A DNA stretch of 64,000 bases from the NCBI GenBank assembly GCA_905233375.1, contig CAJOEJ010000018.1, positions 19,494 through 83,493 of the forward strand, in the 5' to 3' direction. The position numbers were made by a program, and so were the translations under genes. Numbering within the stretch: the stretch's first letter is position 1; each line of letters begins with the position of its first letter. Under the pieces are notes generated by a model. That model was not told the DNA's origin, ran no database searches, and saw nothing but the letters and a program-made list of their open reading frames with translations. Source of the stretch: Paludibacteraceae bacterium. GTDB taxonomy: Bacteria > Bacteroidota > Bacteroidia > Bacteroidales > Paludibacteraceae. Shown here piece by piece: positions 8,924 through 17,478 of this stretch.

Positions 8924-9651
8924 GAGCCGTCATCCTTCTGTCCGTCGGATTGGTAGTCTGGTTCGTCATGGCGTTCCGCCCGCAGCCCGTCCTGTCCTTT
9001 CCGCCTGAACAGACCCTCAATACCGACAGCTTGCGGAGGGACAGTATAGCACGCGCAAAAGCGCATCGGGACAGCCTGCGCGAAGCACGATGGGAACATA
9101 TCAAAGATTCGTTCCAACGTATCGACGACGCGCGGTTTGCACAATGGACCGCCGAACGGCAGGCTCGCTACGACTCCTTCCGACTTGCCGACTCTCTTTG
9201 GCGTGACTCGGTCGGCATGCACTATGTGCGCAAAATAAAAAAAGACACCGTCCTCAACCTCAACACCACCGACACCACCGAACTCCAGCTCATCCGCGGT
9301 ATTGGAGCATACACTGCCGGACGCATCATCCGTTACCGCGAAGAATTAGGCGGTTTCTATAGTCCCGTCCAACTCACCGACGAAGCCTTGCAGAACCTGC
9401 ATCTGGACTCGCTACTCCCGCATTTCACAGCCTCGCCGGACAGCCTGCGGACGCTCAATGTGAACCGCTGCTCCGTCGCACAGCTGGTCAAACACCCCTA
9501 TCTCCGCTTCGAACAGGCTAAAGCCATTTACCAGTTACGGCGCAAAAAAATCACACTAACCGGCATCGAAGATCTGCGTGCTCTTCCGCAACTCGATTCC
9601 GCCGACATCAACCGGCTACAATACTACTTGCGCTTTGACAAGGCGTTTTGA
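8902..9651 (+). CDS. Membrane-anchored helix-hairpin-helix (ComEA-like) protein
   Basis: 249 residues. One N-terminal membrane helix (IGAVILLSVGLVVWFVMAF), then a long charged coiled segment (about residues 40-110) rich in Arg, Asp and Ser, then two helix-hairpin-helix units: LNTTDTTELQLIRGIGAYTAGRIIRYREELGG and LNVNRCSVAQLVKHPYLRF. Such HhH pairs bind DNA backbone as in ComEA, so a role in DNA uptake or envelope DNA binding is possible but not shown. Start is GTG at 8902, inside xseA, which implies coupling. A terminator follows directly. Confidence 0.8.
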   Translation: MSKEQYIGAVILLSVGLVVWFVMAFRPQPVLSFPPEQTLNTDSLRRDSIARAKAHRDSLREARWEHIKDSFQRIDDARFAQWTAERQARYDSFRLADSLWRDSVGMHYVRKIKKDTVLNLNTTDTTELQLIRGIGAYTAGRIIRYREELGGFYSPVQLTDEALQNLHLDSLLPHFTASPDSLRTLNVNRCSVAQLVKHPYLRFEQAKAIYQLRRKKITLTGIEDLRALPQLDSADINRLQYYLRFDKAF

Positions 9652-9652
9652 C

Positions 9653-9691
9653 AAAAAAACGCACAAAAATTTGTATATGTGCGTTTTTTTT
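9653..9691 (+). terminator. Terminator overlapping the next promoter
   Basis: Arms AAAAAAACGCAC and GTGCGTTTTTTT. The T run doubles as the spacer of the promoter at 9670-9701. Confidence 0.8.
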
Positions 9692-9701
9692 CGTACCTTT
9701 G
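9670..9701 (+). promoter_or_regulatory. Promoter of GH105 gene
   Basis: TTTG (9670-9673), 20 bp spacer, TACCTTTG (9694-9701). Confidence 0.8.
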
Positions 9702-9736
9702 CAGCCAATTAACAATCGTATAACAACAACGCCCGA

Positions 9737-10924
9737 ATGAACATGAAGCAGTTTACTCTCTGTGCCACCTTTATCCTCTCGTTCCTCCTGTGCCTCACGG
9801 GATGCCGGAGAACCAACGAATATCTGGACTTGGCGCAACAAATCGCGCAAAGCGAGATGAAGCATCATCACGAGTTATGGACATGCGACGGAGCCGCTAA
9901 ACCCAAATGGGAGTACACCCCTACTCTCATGGCGCGGGCGTTTGTGGACTTGTACTCCGCCACGGACGACACCCTCTATCTGAACCATGCACAGCGCTTC
10001 GCAGACCAGTTCATCGGCGAAGACGGAACCATCCTCACGTACAAGCAGAGCCTCTACAACATGGACCGTATTCAGGGCGGTAACTTCCTCATTCTGCTCA
10101 ATAACATCAACCCCCAGCCCCAATATCGGACGGCGATCGAAACGCTGCGTGACCAGTTACGCGACCAGCCACGTACAACCGAAGGAGGATTCTGGCACAA
10201 ACAGGTCTATGAACACCAGATGTGGCTGGACGGCTTGTTCACCGGCACAACGTTCTATGCACGCTACGCAGCATGGAAACCCGAACCCGAAGCGTGGTCC
10301 GACGTCGCCAGCCAATTCCTTATTATAGACGCGCACACGCGCAAGGCGAACGGACTCAACCACCACGGATGGGATGAGAGCCGCCGGATGGGATGGAGCG
10401 ATTCTATCACCGGGTGTAGTCCCGAGACGTGGGGACGCGCACAAGGATGGTACGTCATGGCGCTGTGCGACGTGCTCGAACTCATGCCTGCCGACCAGCC
10501 CGAACGGGGTGAATTGATCGCCATCCTCAACCGCGTCATGAATGCCTTGCTGACTCTTCAGGATCCCGCAACGCACCTATGGTATCAGGTGCCCGATCGG
10601 GGCGGAGAAGAAGGCAATTACCTTGAGTCAACATGCTCCGCCATGTACTGCTTTGCCATGGCGAAAGGAGCCCGCCTGGGAGTGTTGCCGGAGCAGTACA
10701 AACAAGAAGCTAAAGAAGTACTTAACGGACTGAAAAACAACAAGATTCAAACCGACGAAGACGGTTCTTTGTCCTTGACAGACTGTTGTGCGGTTGCCGG
10801 ACTCGGAGGTAACCCCTATCGCGACGGAACATACGAATATTACATCCACGAACGCATATGTGCCAACGATCCGAAAGGGGTCGCTCCGCTCATTCTGGCA
10901 TGCATCGAATTAAGCAAACTGTAA
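9737..10924 (+). CDS. Glycoside hydrolase family 105 lipoprotein (unsaturated uronyl hydrolase)
   Basis: 395 residues. A lipoprotein signal ends in LCLTGC, so it is probably anchored in the outer or inner membrane. The rest has the alpha/alpha barrel layout of GH105 (YteR/YesR): HQMWLDGLFTGTTF holds the aspartate expected to be catalytic, followed by HHGWDESRRMGWSD, WGRAQGWYVMAL and LWYQVPDRGG...YLESTCSAMYCFA. The family cleaves 4,5-unsaturated (rhamno)galacturonyl ends made by pectin lyases. This fits the hexuronate pathway encoded at 17.5-26 kb. Own promoter; murI follows after 4 bases. Confidence 0.88.
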   Translation: MNMKQFTLCATFILSFLLCLTGCRRTNEYLDLAQQIAQSEMKHHHELWTCDGAAKPKWEYTPTLMARAFVDLYSATDDTLYLNHAQRFADQFIGEDGTILTYKQSLYNMDRIQGGNFLILLNNINPQPQYRTAIETLRDQLRDQPRTTEGGFWHKQVYEHQMWLDGLFTGTTFYARYAAWKPEPEAWSDVASQFLIIDAHTRKANGLNHHGWDESRRMGWSDSITGCSPETWGRAQGWYVMALCDVLELMPADQPERGELIAILNRVMNALLTLQDPATHLWYQVPDRGGEEGNYLESTCSAMYCFAMAKGARLGVLPEQYKQEAKEVLNGLKNNKIQTDEDGSLSLTDCCAVAGLGGNPYRDGTYEYYIHERICANDPKGVAPLILACIELSKL

Positions 10925-10928
10925 TCCC

Positions 10929-11780
10929 GTGAAAATAGGTGTTTTTGATAGTGGATACGGCGGTTTGACCATCCTGCGTTCCATCCGCAAAGTGCTTCCC
11001 CAATACGATTATATCTATTTGGGTGACAATGCCCGTGCGCCCTATGGAACCCATTCGTTCGAGGTCATCTACCGCTACACCCTGCAAGCGGTTCGTTTCC
11101 TGTTCGACCAAGGCTGTACTTTGGTCATCTTGGCATGCAACACAGCGTCAGCAAAAGCCCTGCGAACCATTCAGCAATGCGACCTTCCCGCAATAAATCA
11201 CCAATTACAAATCTCCAATAACCAATCACCCCGGGTGAATGTTCTGGGCGTCATCCGCCCTACCGTGGAAGCCGTTCCGTCTATCACCCAAACAGGGCAC
11301 GTCGGCATCCTGGCGACACCCGCTACCGTGAGCTCCGAGTCCTACGTATTGGAATTGGCAAAAATCTCCGACACCCTAAAAGTCTCCCAACAGGCATGCC
11401 CGCTGTGGGTGCCTCTCATCGAAGCCGGTGAACACGAGTCACAAGGAGCGGATTTCTTTGTAAACAAATACCTTCAGTCCTTGCTTGAACAAGACCCCGA
11501 AATCGACACGCTCGTGTTAGGTTGCACCCACTATCCACTCTTGTTGCCCAAAATCGGACAATGGTTGAAAGACCACTCCGATATTCGCGTCATTGCGCAA
11601 GGTTCTCTGGTCGCAGACAGCCTCGCCGACTACCTCAAACGCCATCCCGAATACCAACAGCAGTTAACCCGAAACGGCACCTGTTCCTACCTCACGACCG
11701 AGAACGCGGAACGCTTCTCCGAATCGGCGTCACTCTTCCTCGACACACCCGTTCAGGCACAGCAAATATGCTTGAATTAA
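10929..11780 (+). CDS. murI: Glutamate racemase
   Basis: Makes D-glutamate for peptidoglycan. Motifs: GVFDSGYGGLTIL at the N-terminus, YLGDNARAPYG, first catalytic cysteine in ILACNTASAKAL, second in LVLGCTHYPLLLP. 283 residues, slightly longer than usual because a CACCAAT/ACAAAT-word tract (11191-11231) inserts INHQLQISNNQSP before VNVLGVIRPTVEA. In relatives this junction is only a few residues. Start is GTG at 10929, matching VKIGVFDSGYGG. It likely shares the promoter of the GH105 gene. Confidence 0.95.
   Translation: MKIGVFDSGYGGLTILRSIRKVLPQYDYIYLGDNARAPYGTHSFEVIYRYTLQAVRFLFDQGCTLVILACNTASAKALRTIQQCDLPAINHQLQISNNQSPRVNVLGVIRPTVEAVPSITQTGHVGILATPATVSSESYVLELAKISDTLKVSQQACPLWVPLIEAGEHESQGADFFVNKYLQSLLEQDPEIDTLVLGCTHYPLLLPKIGQWLKDHSDIRVIAQGSLVADSLADYLKRHPEYQQQLTRNGTCSYLTTENAERFSESASLFLDTPVQAQQICLN
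11191..11231 (+). repeat. CACCAAT-type word repeat inside murI
   Basis: Words AATCACC, AATTACA, AATCTCC, AATAACC, AATCACC in frame, encoding NHQLQISNNQSP. Stop-free strand is the coding strand. Confidence 0.7.
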
Positions 11781-11824
11781 AGAGAAAATTGTCGCAAATT
11801 TCTCGATAGTGTTTTATATTTATA

Positions 11825-11850
11825 AAAAAGAGCAAAAATTTTGCTTTTTT
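11825..11850 (+). terminator. Possible terminator after murI
   Basis: AGCAAAA and TTTTGCT arms with a long T run behind, directly abutting the -33 box of the pnp promoter. The loop is tight, so the real stem is shorter. Confidence 0.5.
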
Positions 11851-11882
11851 TTTGCATATGTGCGAAAAATGTTGTACCTTTG
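11851..11882 (+). promoter_or_regulatory. Promoter of pnp
   Basis: TTTG (11851-11854), 20 bp spacer, TACCTTTG (11875-11882). Confidence 0.8.
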
Positions 11883-11888
11883 CATGAC

Positions 11889-12081
11889 TTTTTATGGGTC
11901 TAATTGTTAACCGGACACAAACGGTGTCCATTTGTAGAATTTCTATACCCTCTGGGCTGGCTTAGAGGGGTCTTCACAATCAGGATGTAAAACGCAGTTT
12001 TGCAGACTGAAGAGCGAGGGCATTACGTAGCGCTATCACAAGGGCATAGCCCGTAGTCGCGCGAGTAATAGCCAGCAGCGA
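11889..12081 (+). promoter_or_regulatory. Long structured leader of pnp
   Basis: About 190 bases separate the predicted start of transcription from the pnp ATG. The stretch is more GC-rich than other leaders here and holds hairpins such as GGACAC-aaacg-GTGTCC (11914-11930) and ACCCTCT...AGAGGGGT (about 11948-11972). In other bacteria pnp is autoregulated through its leader. No open frame I can support is present. Confidence 0.5.
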
Positions 12082-14340
12082 ATGAATATTGTTACCAAAG
12101 AGATCGCTCTCCCCGATGGACGAGTGATCAAACTGGAGACAGGCAAATTGGCAAAGCAAGCGGATGGCGCTGTGATGGCGACACTTGGAAACACAATGAT
12201 TCTTGCTACTGTCTGCTCCGCAAAAGATGCAGTACCGGGGACGGATTTCATGCCCCTTACTGTAGAGTACAAAGAGAAATTTGCGTCCGCAGGACGTTTC
12301 CCGGGTGGATTCACCCGCCGCGAAGGAAAAGCATCGGACTACGAAATCCTGATTGCACGTCTGATCGACCGCGCCCTTCGTCCCCTCTTCCCTTCTAACT
12401 ATCACGCAGAGACGTTCGTAAACGTTACCATGTATTCGGCGGACGGTATCGACATGCCGGAGTCGATTGCAGGACTCGCAGCGGGTGCGGCGCTCGCTTG
12501 CTCCGACATTCCTTTTGAGGGTCCGGTAAGCGAAGTACGCGTAGCACGTGTTGACGGCAAGATGGTCATCAACCCCACGTTCGAGCAATGCGAGCACGCA
12601 GACCTTGAGTTGATGGTGGCTGCCACCTACGACAACATCATGATGGTCGAGGGCGAGATGAAAGAGGTACCCGAATCCGTTATGCTCGAGGCGATCAAGG
12701 CTGCCCACGAGGCGATCAAACCGCAGTGCCTCGCTATCAACGAGATGATGAAAGCGTACGGCAAAGAGACCAAGCGTGAGTACTGCCACGAGGTGAACGA
12801 TGAGGAGTTGAAGCAGGCTGTTCACGACTTCAGTTATGCGCGTGCATATGCGCAGGCAACGAGTGCGGATACGGACAAACACCACCGCGAGGAGATGTTC
12901 ACCCAGATTCGCGAGGACTTCAAGACAGAGAAAGCAGAGTACATGGCGCAGCGTGCAGAGGTATTGGGTATTGATATAGATGAGGTTGCTGCGCTGGTGG
13001 ACCGTTACTACCATGATGTAGAGAAAGAGGCAATGCGTCGCGCCGTGCTCGATGAGGGCAAGCGTCTCGACGGACGTAAGACCACGGAGATCCGTCCTAT
13101 CTGGTGTGAGGTGGGATACCTGCCCGGACCTCACGGATCATCTATCTTCACCCGCGGAGAGACACAATCCCTCTCTACCGTTACACTCGGTACCAGCCGC
13201 GATGACAAAATCATCGACGAGGCATTGATCCAGGGTACGGACAAGTTCCTGCTCCACTATAACTTCCCGCCGTTCTCGACGGGCGAAGCGAAAGCACAGC
13301 GTGGTGTAGGTCGTCGCGAGATCGGTCACGGTAACCTCGCTTGCCGCGCACTCAAGAACATGATCCCCGAAGACTTCCCTTATACCGTTCGTGTCGTAAG
13401 TGACATCCTCGAGTCCAACGGTTCGTCCTCTATGGCTACCGTTTGTGCCGGAACACTCGCACTCATGGACGCAGGTGTGCCGATGAAAAAACCGGTTTCC
13501 GGTATCGCAATGGGACTTATCTCCGAGAACCAGGGTAAGAACTACGCTATCCTCTCCGATATCCTTGGTGACGAGGACCACCTCGGCGACATGGACTTCA
13601 AGACCACTGGTACCAAGGACGGTCTCACCGCTTGCCAGATGGATATCAAAGTGGATGGTCTGAGTTACGAGATCCTCGAGAACGCACTCGCTCAGGCGCA
13701 CGAGGCACGTATGTACATCCTCGGTAAGATCCTTGAGTGCATGCCCGCTCCGCGTGCCGACCTCAAGCCGCACGCTCCGCGTATCGTATCCTTCTACATC
13801 CCGAAAGATATGATCGGCGCCGTAATAGGCCCGGGCGGAAAGATCATTCAGGGTATCCAGGCTGAGACCGGTGCTGTCATCTCCATCGACGAAGATGAGA
13901 AGGGCGGTAAGGTAGAAGTAGCATCCAACAACGGCGAGTCCATGCAGGCTGCTATCGCAAAGATCAAAGCGATCGTTGCTCTGCCGGAGGTAGGCGAAGA
14001 ATACGACTCCGTTGTGAAGTCCCTCATGCCGTACGGTTGCTTCGTGGAGTTCATGCCGGGCAAGGAAGGTCTGCTGCACATCAGCGAGATCGACTGGAAG
14101 CGCTACGAGACCATGGAAGAGACAGGTATCAAGGAAGGCGATCATATCCGCATCAAGCTGTTGGAGATCGACCCCAAGACCGGTAAGTTCCGTCTCAGCG
14201 CAAAAGCGCTCAAAGAGAAACCGGAAGGCTATGTAGAGCCGGAGAAGCGTGAGCGTCCGCGTCGCGAAGATCGTGACGGCGCACGTCTGGACAGAGGTCC
14301 GCGTCCCGAGCGGCGTGGTCCGAAGCCCGAGCGTCATTAA
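12082..14340 (+). CDS. pnp: Polyribonucleotide nucleotidyltransferase
   Basis: 3'-5' phosphorolytic exoribonuclease of the RNA degradosome. 752 residues with all domains in order: first RNase PH domain (residues 1-140), helical linker, second RNase PH domain (about 320-540, [41 protein letters not shown]), KH domain ([18 protein letters not shown]), S1 domain ([22 protein letters not shown]) and a basic tail rich in Arg, Pro and Glu. Start at ATG 12082 fits the family N-terminus ([29 protein letters not shown] is split here only by my reading). aroC begins one base after the stop. Confidence 0.97.
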   Translation: MNIVTKEIALPDGRVIKLETGKLAKQADGAVMATLGNTMILATVCSAKDAVPGTDFMPLTVEYKEKFASAGRFPGGFTRREGKASDYEILIARLIDRALRPLFPSNYHAETFVNVTMYSADGIDMPESIAGLAAGAALACSDIPFEGPVSEVRVARVDGKMVINPTFEQCEHADLELMVAATYDNIMMVEGEMKEVPESVMLEAIKAAHEAIKPQCLAINEMMKAYGKETKREYCHEVNDEELKQAVHDFSYARAYAQATSADTDKHHREEMFTQIREDFKTEKAEYMAQRAEVLGIDIDEVAALVDRYYHDVEKEAMRRAVLDEGKRLDGRKTTEIRPIWCEVGYLPGPHGSSIFTRGETQSLSTVTLGTSRDDKIIDEALIQGTDKFLLHYNFPPFSTGEAKAQRGVGRREIGHGNLACRALKNMIPEDFPYTVRVVSDILESNGSSSMATVCAGTLALMDAGVPMKKPVSGIAMGLISENQGKNYAILSDILGDEDHLGDMDFKTTGTKDGLTACQMDIKVDGLSYEILENALAQAHEARMYILGKILECMPAPRADLKPHAPRIVSFYIPKDMIGAVIGPGGKIIQGIQAETGAVISIDEDEKGGKVEVASNNGESMQAAIAKIKAIVALPEVGEEYDSVVKSLMPYGCFVEFMPGKEGLLHISEIDWKRYETMEETGIKEGDHIRIKLLEIDPKTGKFRLSAKALKEKPEGYVEPEKRERPRREDRDGARLDRGPRPERRGPKPERH

Positions 14341-14341
14341 T

Positions 14342-15283
14342 ATGAATACTTTCGGCGACACATTCACATTCACCTCGTTCGGTGAGTCGCATGGTCGGGC
14401 AGTTGGCGGTGTGCTCGATGGAGTTCCCGCAGGACTGCATATCGACCTGCAACTGATACGGGATGAACTGGATAAAAGAGCGGGGAGAGGTGCAGCAGGC
14501 ACTTCTCCCCGTGCTTTGCGTGAAGCGGATGAAGTGGAATGGCTAAGCGGAGTCATGGAATGTGACAACGAATCCGTTGTACATGGTACATCGTCCCTTT
14601 GTACATTAGGAACTCCTATCGCCTTCATCATCCGTAACACCGACGCGCGACCCGAAGACTACGAGTGGCTCAAGCACACCTACCGCACAGGGCACGCCGA
14701 TAAGGTCTATGAGCAGAAGTACGGAATCCGCGACTGGCGTGGCGGCGGTAGAGCCTCCGCACGAGAGACGGCGGCGCGCGTCGTTGCCGGCTGCATCGCC
14801 AAACAGGAGCTCGCGCAGAAGGGTATCACCATTCACGCCGAACTCATACAAGTGGGTACCGAGACAGACCCTTCCAAGTTCACCGGAACCATTGAGACCT
14901 ATCAGAAAGAAGGGGACTCCATCGGTGGCATCATCGAATGCCGCATCAACGGACTCCCCGCCGGCACCGGCGAACCTATATTCAACAAACTGCAAGCTGA
15001 ACTTGCTTTCGCCGTCATGAGCATCAACGCCTGCAAAGGCTTTGAATACGGCACCGGTTTCGGCGGCGTTACACAACCGGGTTCCGCCATCAATGCAATC
15101 TCCGGCGGTATCGCCGGCGGTATATCGGACGGCACAGAAATCGTCTTCCGTTGCGTCTTCAAACCCACGCCAAGTACGCCGAAGGCAGGTGTAAAAGGAA
15201 GGCACGACGCCTGTGTTGCCACCCGCGCCGTGCCTGTCGTCGAAGCCATGACGGCTTTGGTTTTAGTCAACCAACTCGTCTAA
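14342..15283 (+). CDS. aroC: Chorismate synthase, compact form
   Basis: Last step of the shikimate pathway, EPSP to chorismate with reduced FMN. Clear motifs: FGESHGRAVGGVLDGVPAG, RGGGRASARETAARVVAG, GEPIFNKLQAELAFAVMSI, and GRHDACVATRAVPVVEAMTALV. Only 313 residues against about 350-360 usual. The gap is mainly after KGFEYGTGFGGV, where the family has a loop with SEHND before NNAGGILGGIS; here only about ten residues join the two. A GTAC-word tract (14577-14607) encodes VVHGTSSLCTL ahead of IAFIIRN. Starts right after pnp; ends 21 bases inside the convergent gene. Confidence 0.93.
   Translation: MNTFGDTFTFTSFGESHGRAVGGVLDGVPAGLHIDLQLIRDELDKRAGRGAAGTSPRALREADEVEWLSGVMECDNESVVHGTSSLCTLGTPIAFIIRNTDARPEDYEWLKHTYRTGHADKVYEQKYGIRDWRGGGRASARETAARVVAGCIAKQELAQKGITIHAELIQVGTETDPSKFTGTIETYQKEGDSIGGIIECRINGLPAGTGEPIFNKLQAELAFAVMSINACKGFEYGTGFGGVTQPGSAINAISGGIAGGISDGTEIVFRCVFKPTPSTPKAGVKGRHDACVATRAVPVVEAMTALVLVNQLV
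14577..14607 (+). repeat. GTAC-word repeat inside aroC
   Basis: Inverse orientation of the leuS tract: TTGTACATGG, TACATCG, TCCCTTTGTACATT. Encodes VHGTSSLCTL in frame. Confidence 0.7.
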
Positions 15284-16018
15284 CCGTTCCAGTTCTTCGA
15301 TTTCTTCTACATTCTCCAGCGTCTTGATGACGGTGGTGATATTCGTACCGTTCGCTTGCCATACTTTGCTCACGGAAGTAGCCAGTCCCACCAGGGACAG
15401 CAACCAGAGAAGGAGAGATATCACCCAGAAACGCAGACTCGGGTGCTTACGTTCGCGGCTATACTTGACTATCCAATAGACAACCATATAGACCGGCAGC
15501 CCCGCAGCTGCCATAACCGAGAGCCACAACAGCCAGTTCCACCCCGGACTGAGAAGTCCGAATCCCATTATCGGGCCTAAAGCCAGGCCGCTGACACTGA
15601 TTCCGAACGCCGCCATCAGCAGACCGAAAAGAAGCGCCAAGACGGGGAATAACAACTGGATGGCAATGATAATAAGGATGGCCTTCAGGACAATAGTCAG
15701 CACACGCCCCACTCCCTGACGGCTGATACGTTCACGCTTGATGACCGGCCGTCTATTCTCGCCGAACTCATCGGGCGAACCAATCCGGGCACACACCTTG
15801 CGTACCATCTCAATCGTCACCGACTCGTATTTGTAATCGAAGAGCGCAGCCTGCAGCAACTCGGCTATACGGCTCTCCAAATCGTCCATCACATCGCCTT
15901 GCTCGTCGGCAGGCAGACGGCTCTCGATATCCGCCAGATAGTCTTTGAGCATCTGATAGGCGTCCTCATCTATATTGAGCACGACGCCATGTAAATTTAT
16001 AGTTCTTGTCAGTTTCAT
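15263..16018 (-). CDS. PspC-cluster membrane protein
   Basis: 251 residues. The N-terminus (KLTRTINLHGVVLNIDEDAYQMLKDYLADIESRL) is the cytosolic module found in Bacteroidetes PspC-type proteins. It is followed by an acidic helical part (DDLESRIAELLQAAL), then five or so membrane helices from residue 110 to 225, and an acidic C-terminal tail. Probably a membrane-stress or signalling protein working with the PadR regulator just upstream, whose stop overlaps its start by 4 bases. Converges on aroC with a 21-base overlap. Exact role unknown. Confidence 0.75.
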   Translation of the reverse strand: MKLTRTINLHGVVLNIDEDAYQMLKDYLADIESRLPADEQGDVMDDLESRIAELLQAALFDYKYESVTIEMVRKVCARIGSPDEFGENRRPVIKRERISRQGVGRVLTIVLKAILIIIAIQLLFPVLALLFGLLMAAFGISVSGLALGPIMGFGLLSPGWNWLLWLSVMAAAGLPVYMVVYWIVKYSRERKHPSLRFWVISLLLWLLSLVGLATSVSKVWQANGTNITTVIKTLENVEEIEELERLDELVD

Positions 16019-16338
16019 GATTTTGTAATTTTATTGATTGCTTTACTGATGGTGCGCCATTCGTCATTGAGCGCAGCAACTAACTCCTGTCCCTCCTCCG
16101 TAAGGGTGAAATACTTACGCGGCGGCCCGTCTGTCGATTCCTGCCAGCGGTATTTGAGCAGACCGTTGTTCTTCAGGCGGGAGAGAAGCGGATAGACCGT
16201 TCCTTCCACTACCAGCAGGTTCGCCTGACGCAGCGCTTCCAGGATATCGGAGGTATATACTTCCTGACGACTGATAATGGTCAGTATGCAATACTCCAAT
16301 ACCCCTTTGCGCATCTGACTTTTGATGTTCTCTACCAT
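16015..16338 (-). CDS. PadR family transcriptional regulator
   Basis: 107 residues, the short PadR form. Winged helix with LEYCILTIISRQEVYTSDILEAL, then VVEGTVYPLLSRLKNNGLLKYRW and RKYFTLTEEGQELV, the classic PadR pattern. It overlaps the next gene and follows the small PspC protein by two bases, so the three form one operon and this is probably its own regulator. Signal unknown. Confidence 0.9.
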   Translation of the reverse strand: MVENIKSQMRKGVLEYCILTIISRQEVYTSDILEALRQANLLVVEGTVYPLLSRLKNNGLLKYRWQESTDGPPRKYFTLTEEGQELVAALNDEWRTISKAINKITKS

Positions 16339-16340
16339 AA

Positions 16341-16550
16341 TCAGTCTAGCTGCTCGAAGTCACTGCCTTCCGGCATCAAAATCCACATAACGATGTAGAG
16401 AAGTATTCCCGGAAAACCGGCACTAAAGATAGAAAGCGCCGCATAAGCTACGCGTACGAGCGTCGGGTCAATCTCAAAATACTCGGCGATACCGCCGCAT
16501 ACACCTGCCAACACTTTGTTGGTCGAACGTGTCAATTTCTTTGCTGCCAT
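16341..16550 (-). CDS. PspC domain small membrane protein
   Basis: 69 residues covering one PspC domain: KLTRSTNKVLAGVCGGIAEYFEIDPTLVRVAYA, then one long membrane helix ending in IVMWILMPEG. First gene of the PspC-PadR operon. PspC proteins act in phage-shock-like membrane stress responses; that role is inferred here. Confidence 0.9.
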   Translation of the reverse strand: MAAKKLTRSTNKVLAGVCGGIAEYFEIDPTLVRVAYAALSIFSAGFPGILLYIVMWILMPEGSDFEQLD

Positions 16551-16559
16551 AGTTGTATA

Positions 16560-16593
16560 AATTTGTTAAATTGTTAAACGGTTAAATTGTTAG
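16560..16593. repeat. TTGTTAAA-word repeat before PspC operon
   Basis: Four 8-base words (TTGTTAAA twice, CGGTTAAA, TTGTTAGG) in the leader, just before the start codon of the minus-strand gene. Confidence 0.5.
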
Positions 16594-16611
16594 GATTTTC
16601 TAAATCCGCTG

Positions 16612-16643
16612 CAAAGATACAACAAATTTTAGAACTATGCAAT
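16612..16643 (-). promoter_or_regulatory. Promoter of PspC-PadR operon
   Basis: Minus strand ATTG (16640-16643), 20 bp spacer, TATCTTTG (16612-16619). Confidence 0.75.
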
Positions 16644-16713
16644 ACATAGTAGTAGAAAAATGCAAAAAATCTTCATTTTTTAACGAAAATGGGCATTTTT
16701 TGAGGTTTTAGGC

Positions 16714-16757
16714 ACAAAAAAAAGCAAAAAAAGAGTGACTCGGGAGCCACTCTTTGG
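16714..16757 (-). terminator. Terminator after secreted protein gene
   Basis: Arms AAAGAGTG and CACTCTTT (16730-16737, 16748-16755) with inner pairs, then a long T run on the minus strand. Confidence 0.8.
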
Positions 16758-16776
16758 AAGTTTGTTAACTTGGAAA

Positions 16777-17394
16777 TCAATAGACATCCTCGATGTCGTC
16801 AACCAACTGATGTAACACCAACAAAATGCGGAAACGGTCTGTAACATGCCCAGGACCCTGCACATGATTGATGATGAAACGTGCAACACGCTCACCACTG
16901 TTAATGTCCGTCAAGTCTGCATGACCCACGATGATAGCACCGCCGGCATTGCCCCATCCGAACATTGTTCCTGCTGTGCTACCCCAGTCGAGTTTGTCAA
17001 CCACTACCTCAAAACGATACTGAGCCTCCGACTCGTTTTGCGTCAGGCGCAAGCCTTTCTTGCCGAACTCATCGTTCCACTCCTCTTTGAAGTACTTGTT
17101 GCCCTCAGCCTTGATACCTTCCCAGTCTTTTGCAAAGTTCGCATCTTCTGCTTTGCCGTCAGCGATTTTCTGATCGTCTTGGGCTTTGAGCCATTCAGCG
17201 ATAGGCATACCGCCTTTCACGAACACACCGTCATCAATCTCACCGCACTGTGTGCCGTCCCAGTTGATACTATACACAGCTACAGCGCCTTTACTTTTCT
17301 TTACATTAAATTTGCCCTCCAGTGTGATGGGGTTGATTGCGAACATGCTAATTGCCGTCATCACAGCAAAAAGCGTTATTAGAGTCTTTTTCAT
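16777..17394 (-). CDS. Secreted protein of unknown function
   Basis: 205 residues, signal peptide MKKTLITLFAVMTAISMFA. The mature part has an acidic, Lys-rich first half (GEIDDGVFVKGGMPIAEWLK) and a second half with alternating beta pattern (AQYRFEVVVDKLDWGS, GGAIIVGHADLTDINSGERVARFIINHVQG). The second half recalls bacterial proteins that report the tensor-like 'property of a compound' in DUF4410-type folds, but I do not recognise it firmly. Stand-alone: no promoter seen clearly, strong terminator behind. Location inferred as periplasm or outer membrane. Confidence 0.65.
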   Translation of the reverse strand: MKKTLITLFAVMTAISMFAINPITLEGKFNVKKSKGAVAVYSINWDGTQCGEIDDGVFVKGGMPIAEWLKAQDDQKIADGKAEDANFAKDWEGIKAEGNKYFKEEWNDEFGKKGLRLTQNESEAQYRFEVVVDKLDWGSTAGTMFGWGNAGGAIIVGHADLTDINSGERVARFIINHVQGPGHVTDRFRILLVLHQLVDDIEDVY

Positions 17395-17478
17395 GATTGA
17401 TTATATTTTTGAGTTATTTAACAACTACAGGTTCGTATTTCGGTACTTGCGTCTTCTTATCTCGTTGCACTCAAACGA

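Noticed and set aside
14249..14341. Longer AroC starting at 14249 inside pnp
   Set aside because: The added residues are the out-of-frame tail of pnp; ATG 14342 begins the conserved MNTFGDTF start.
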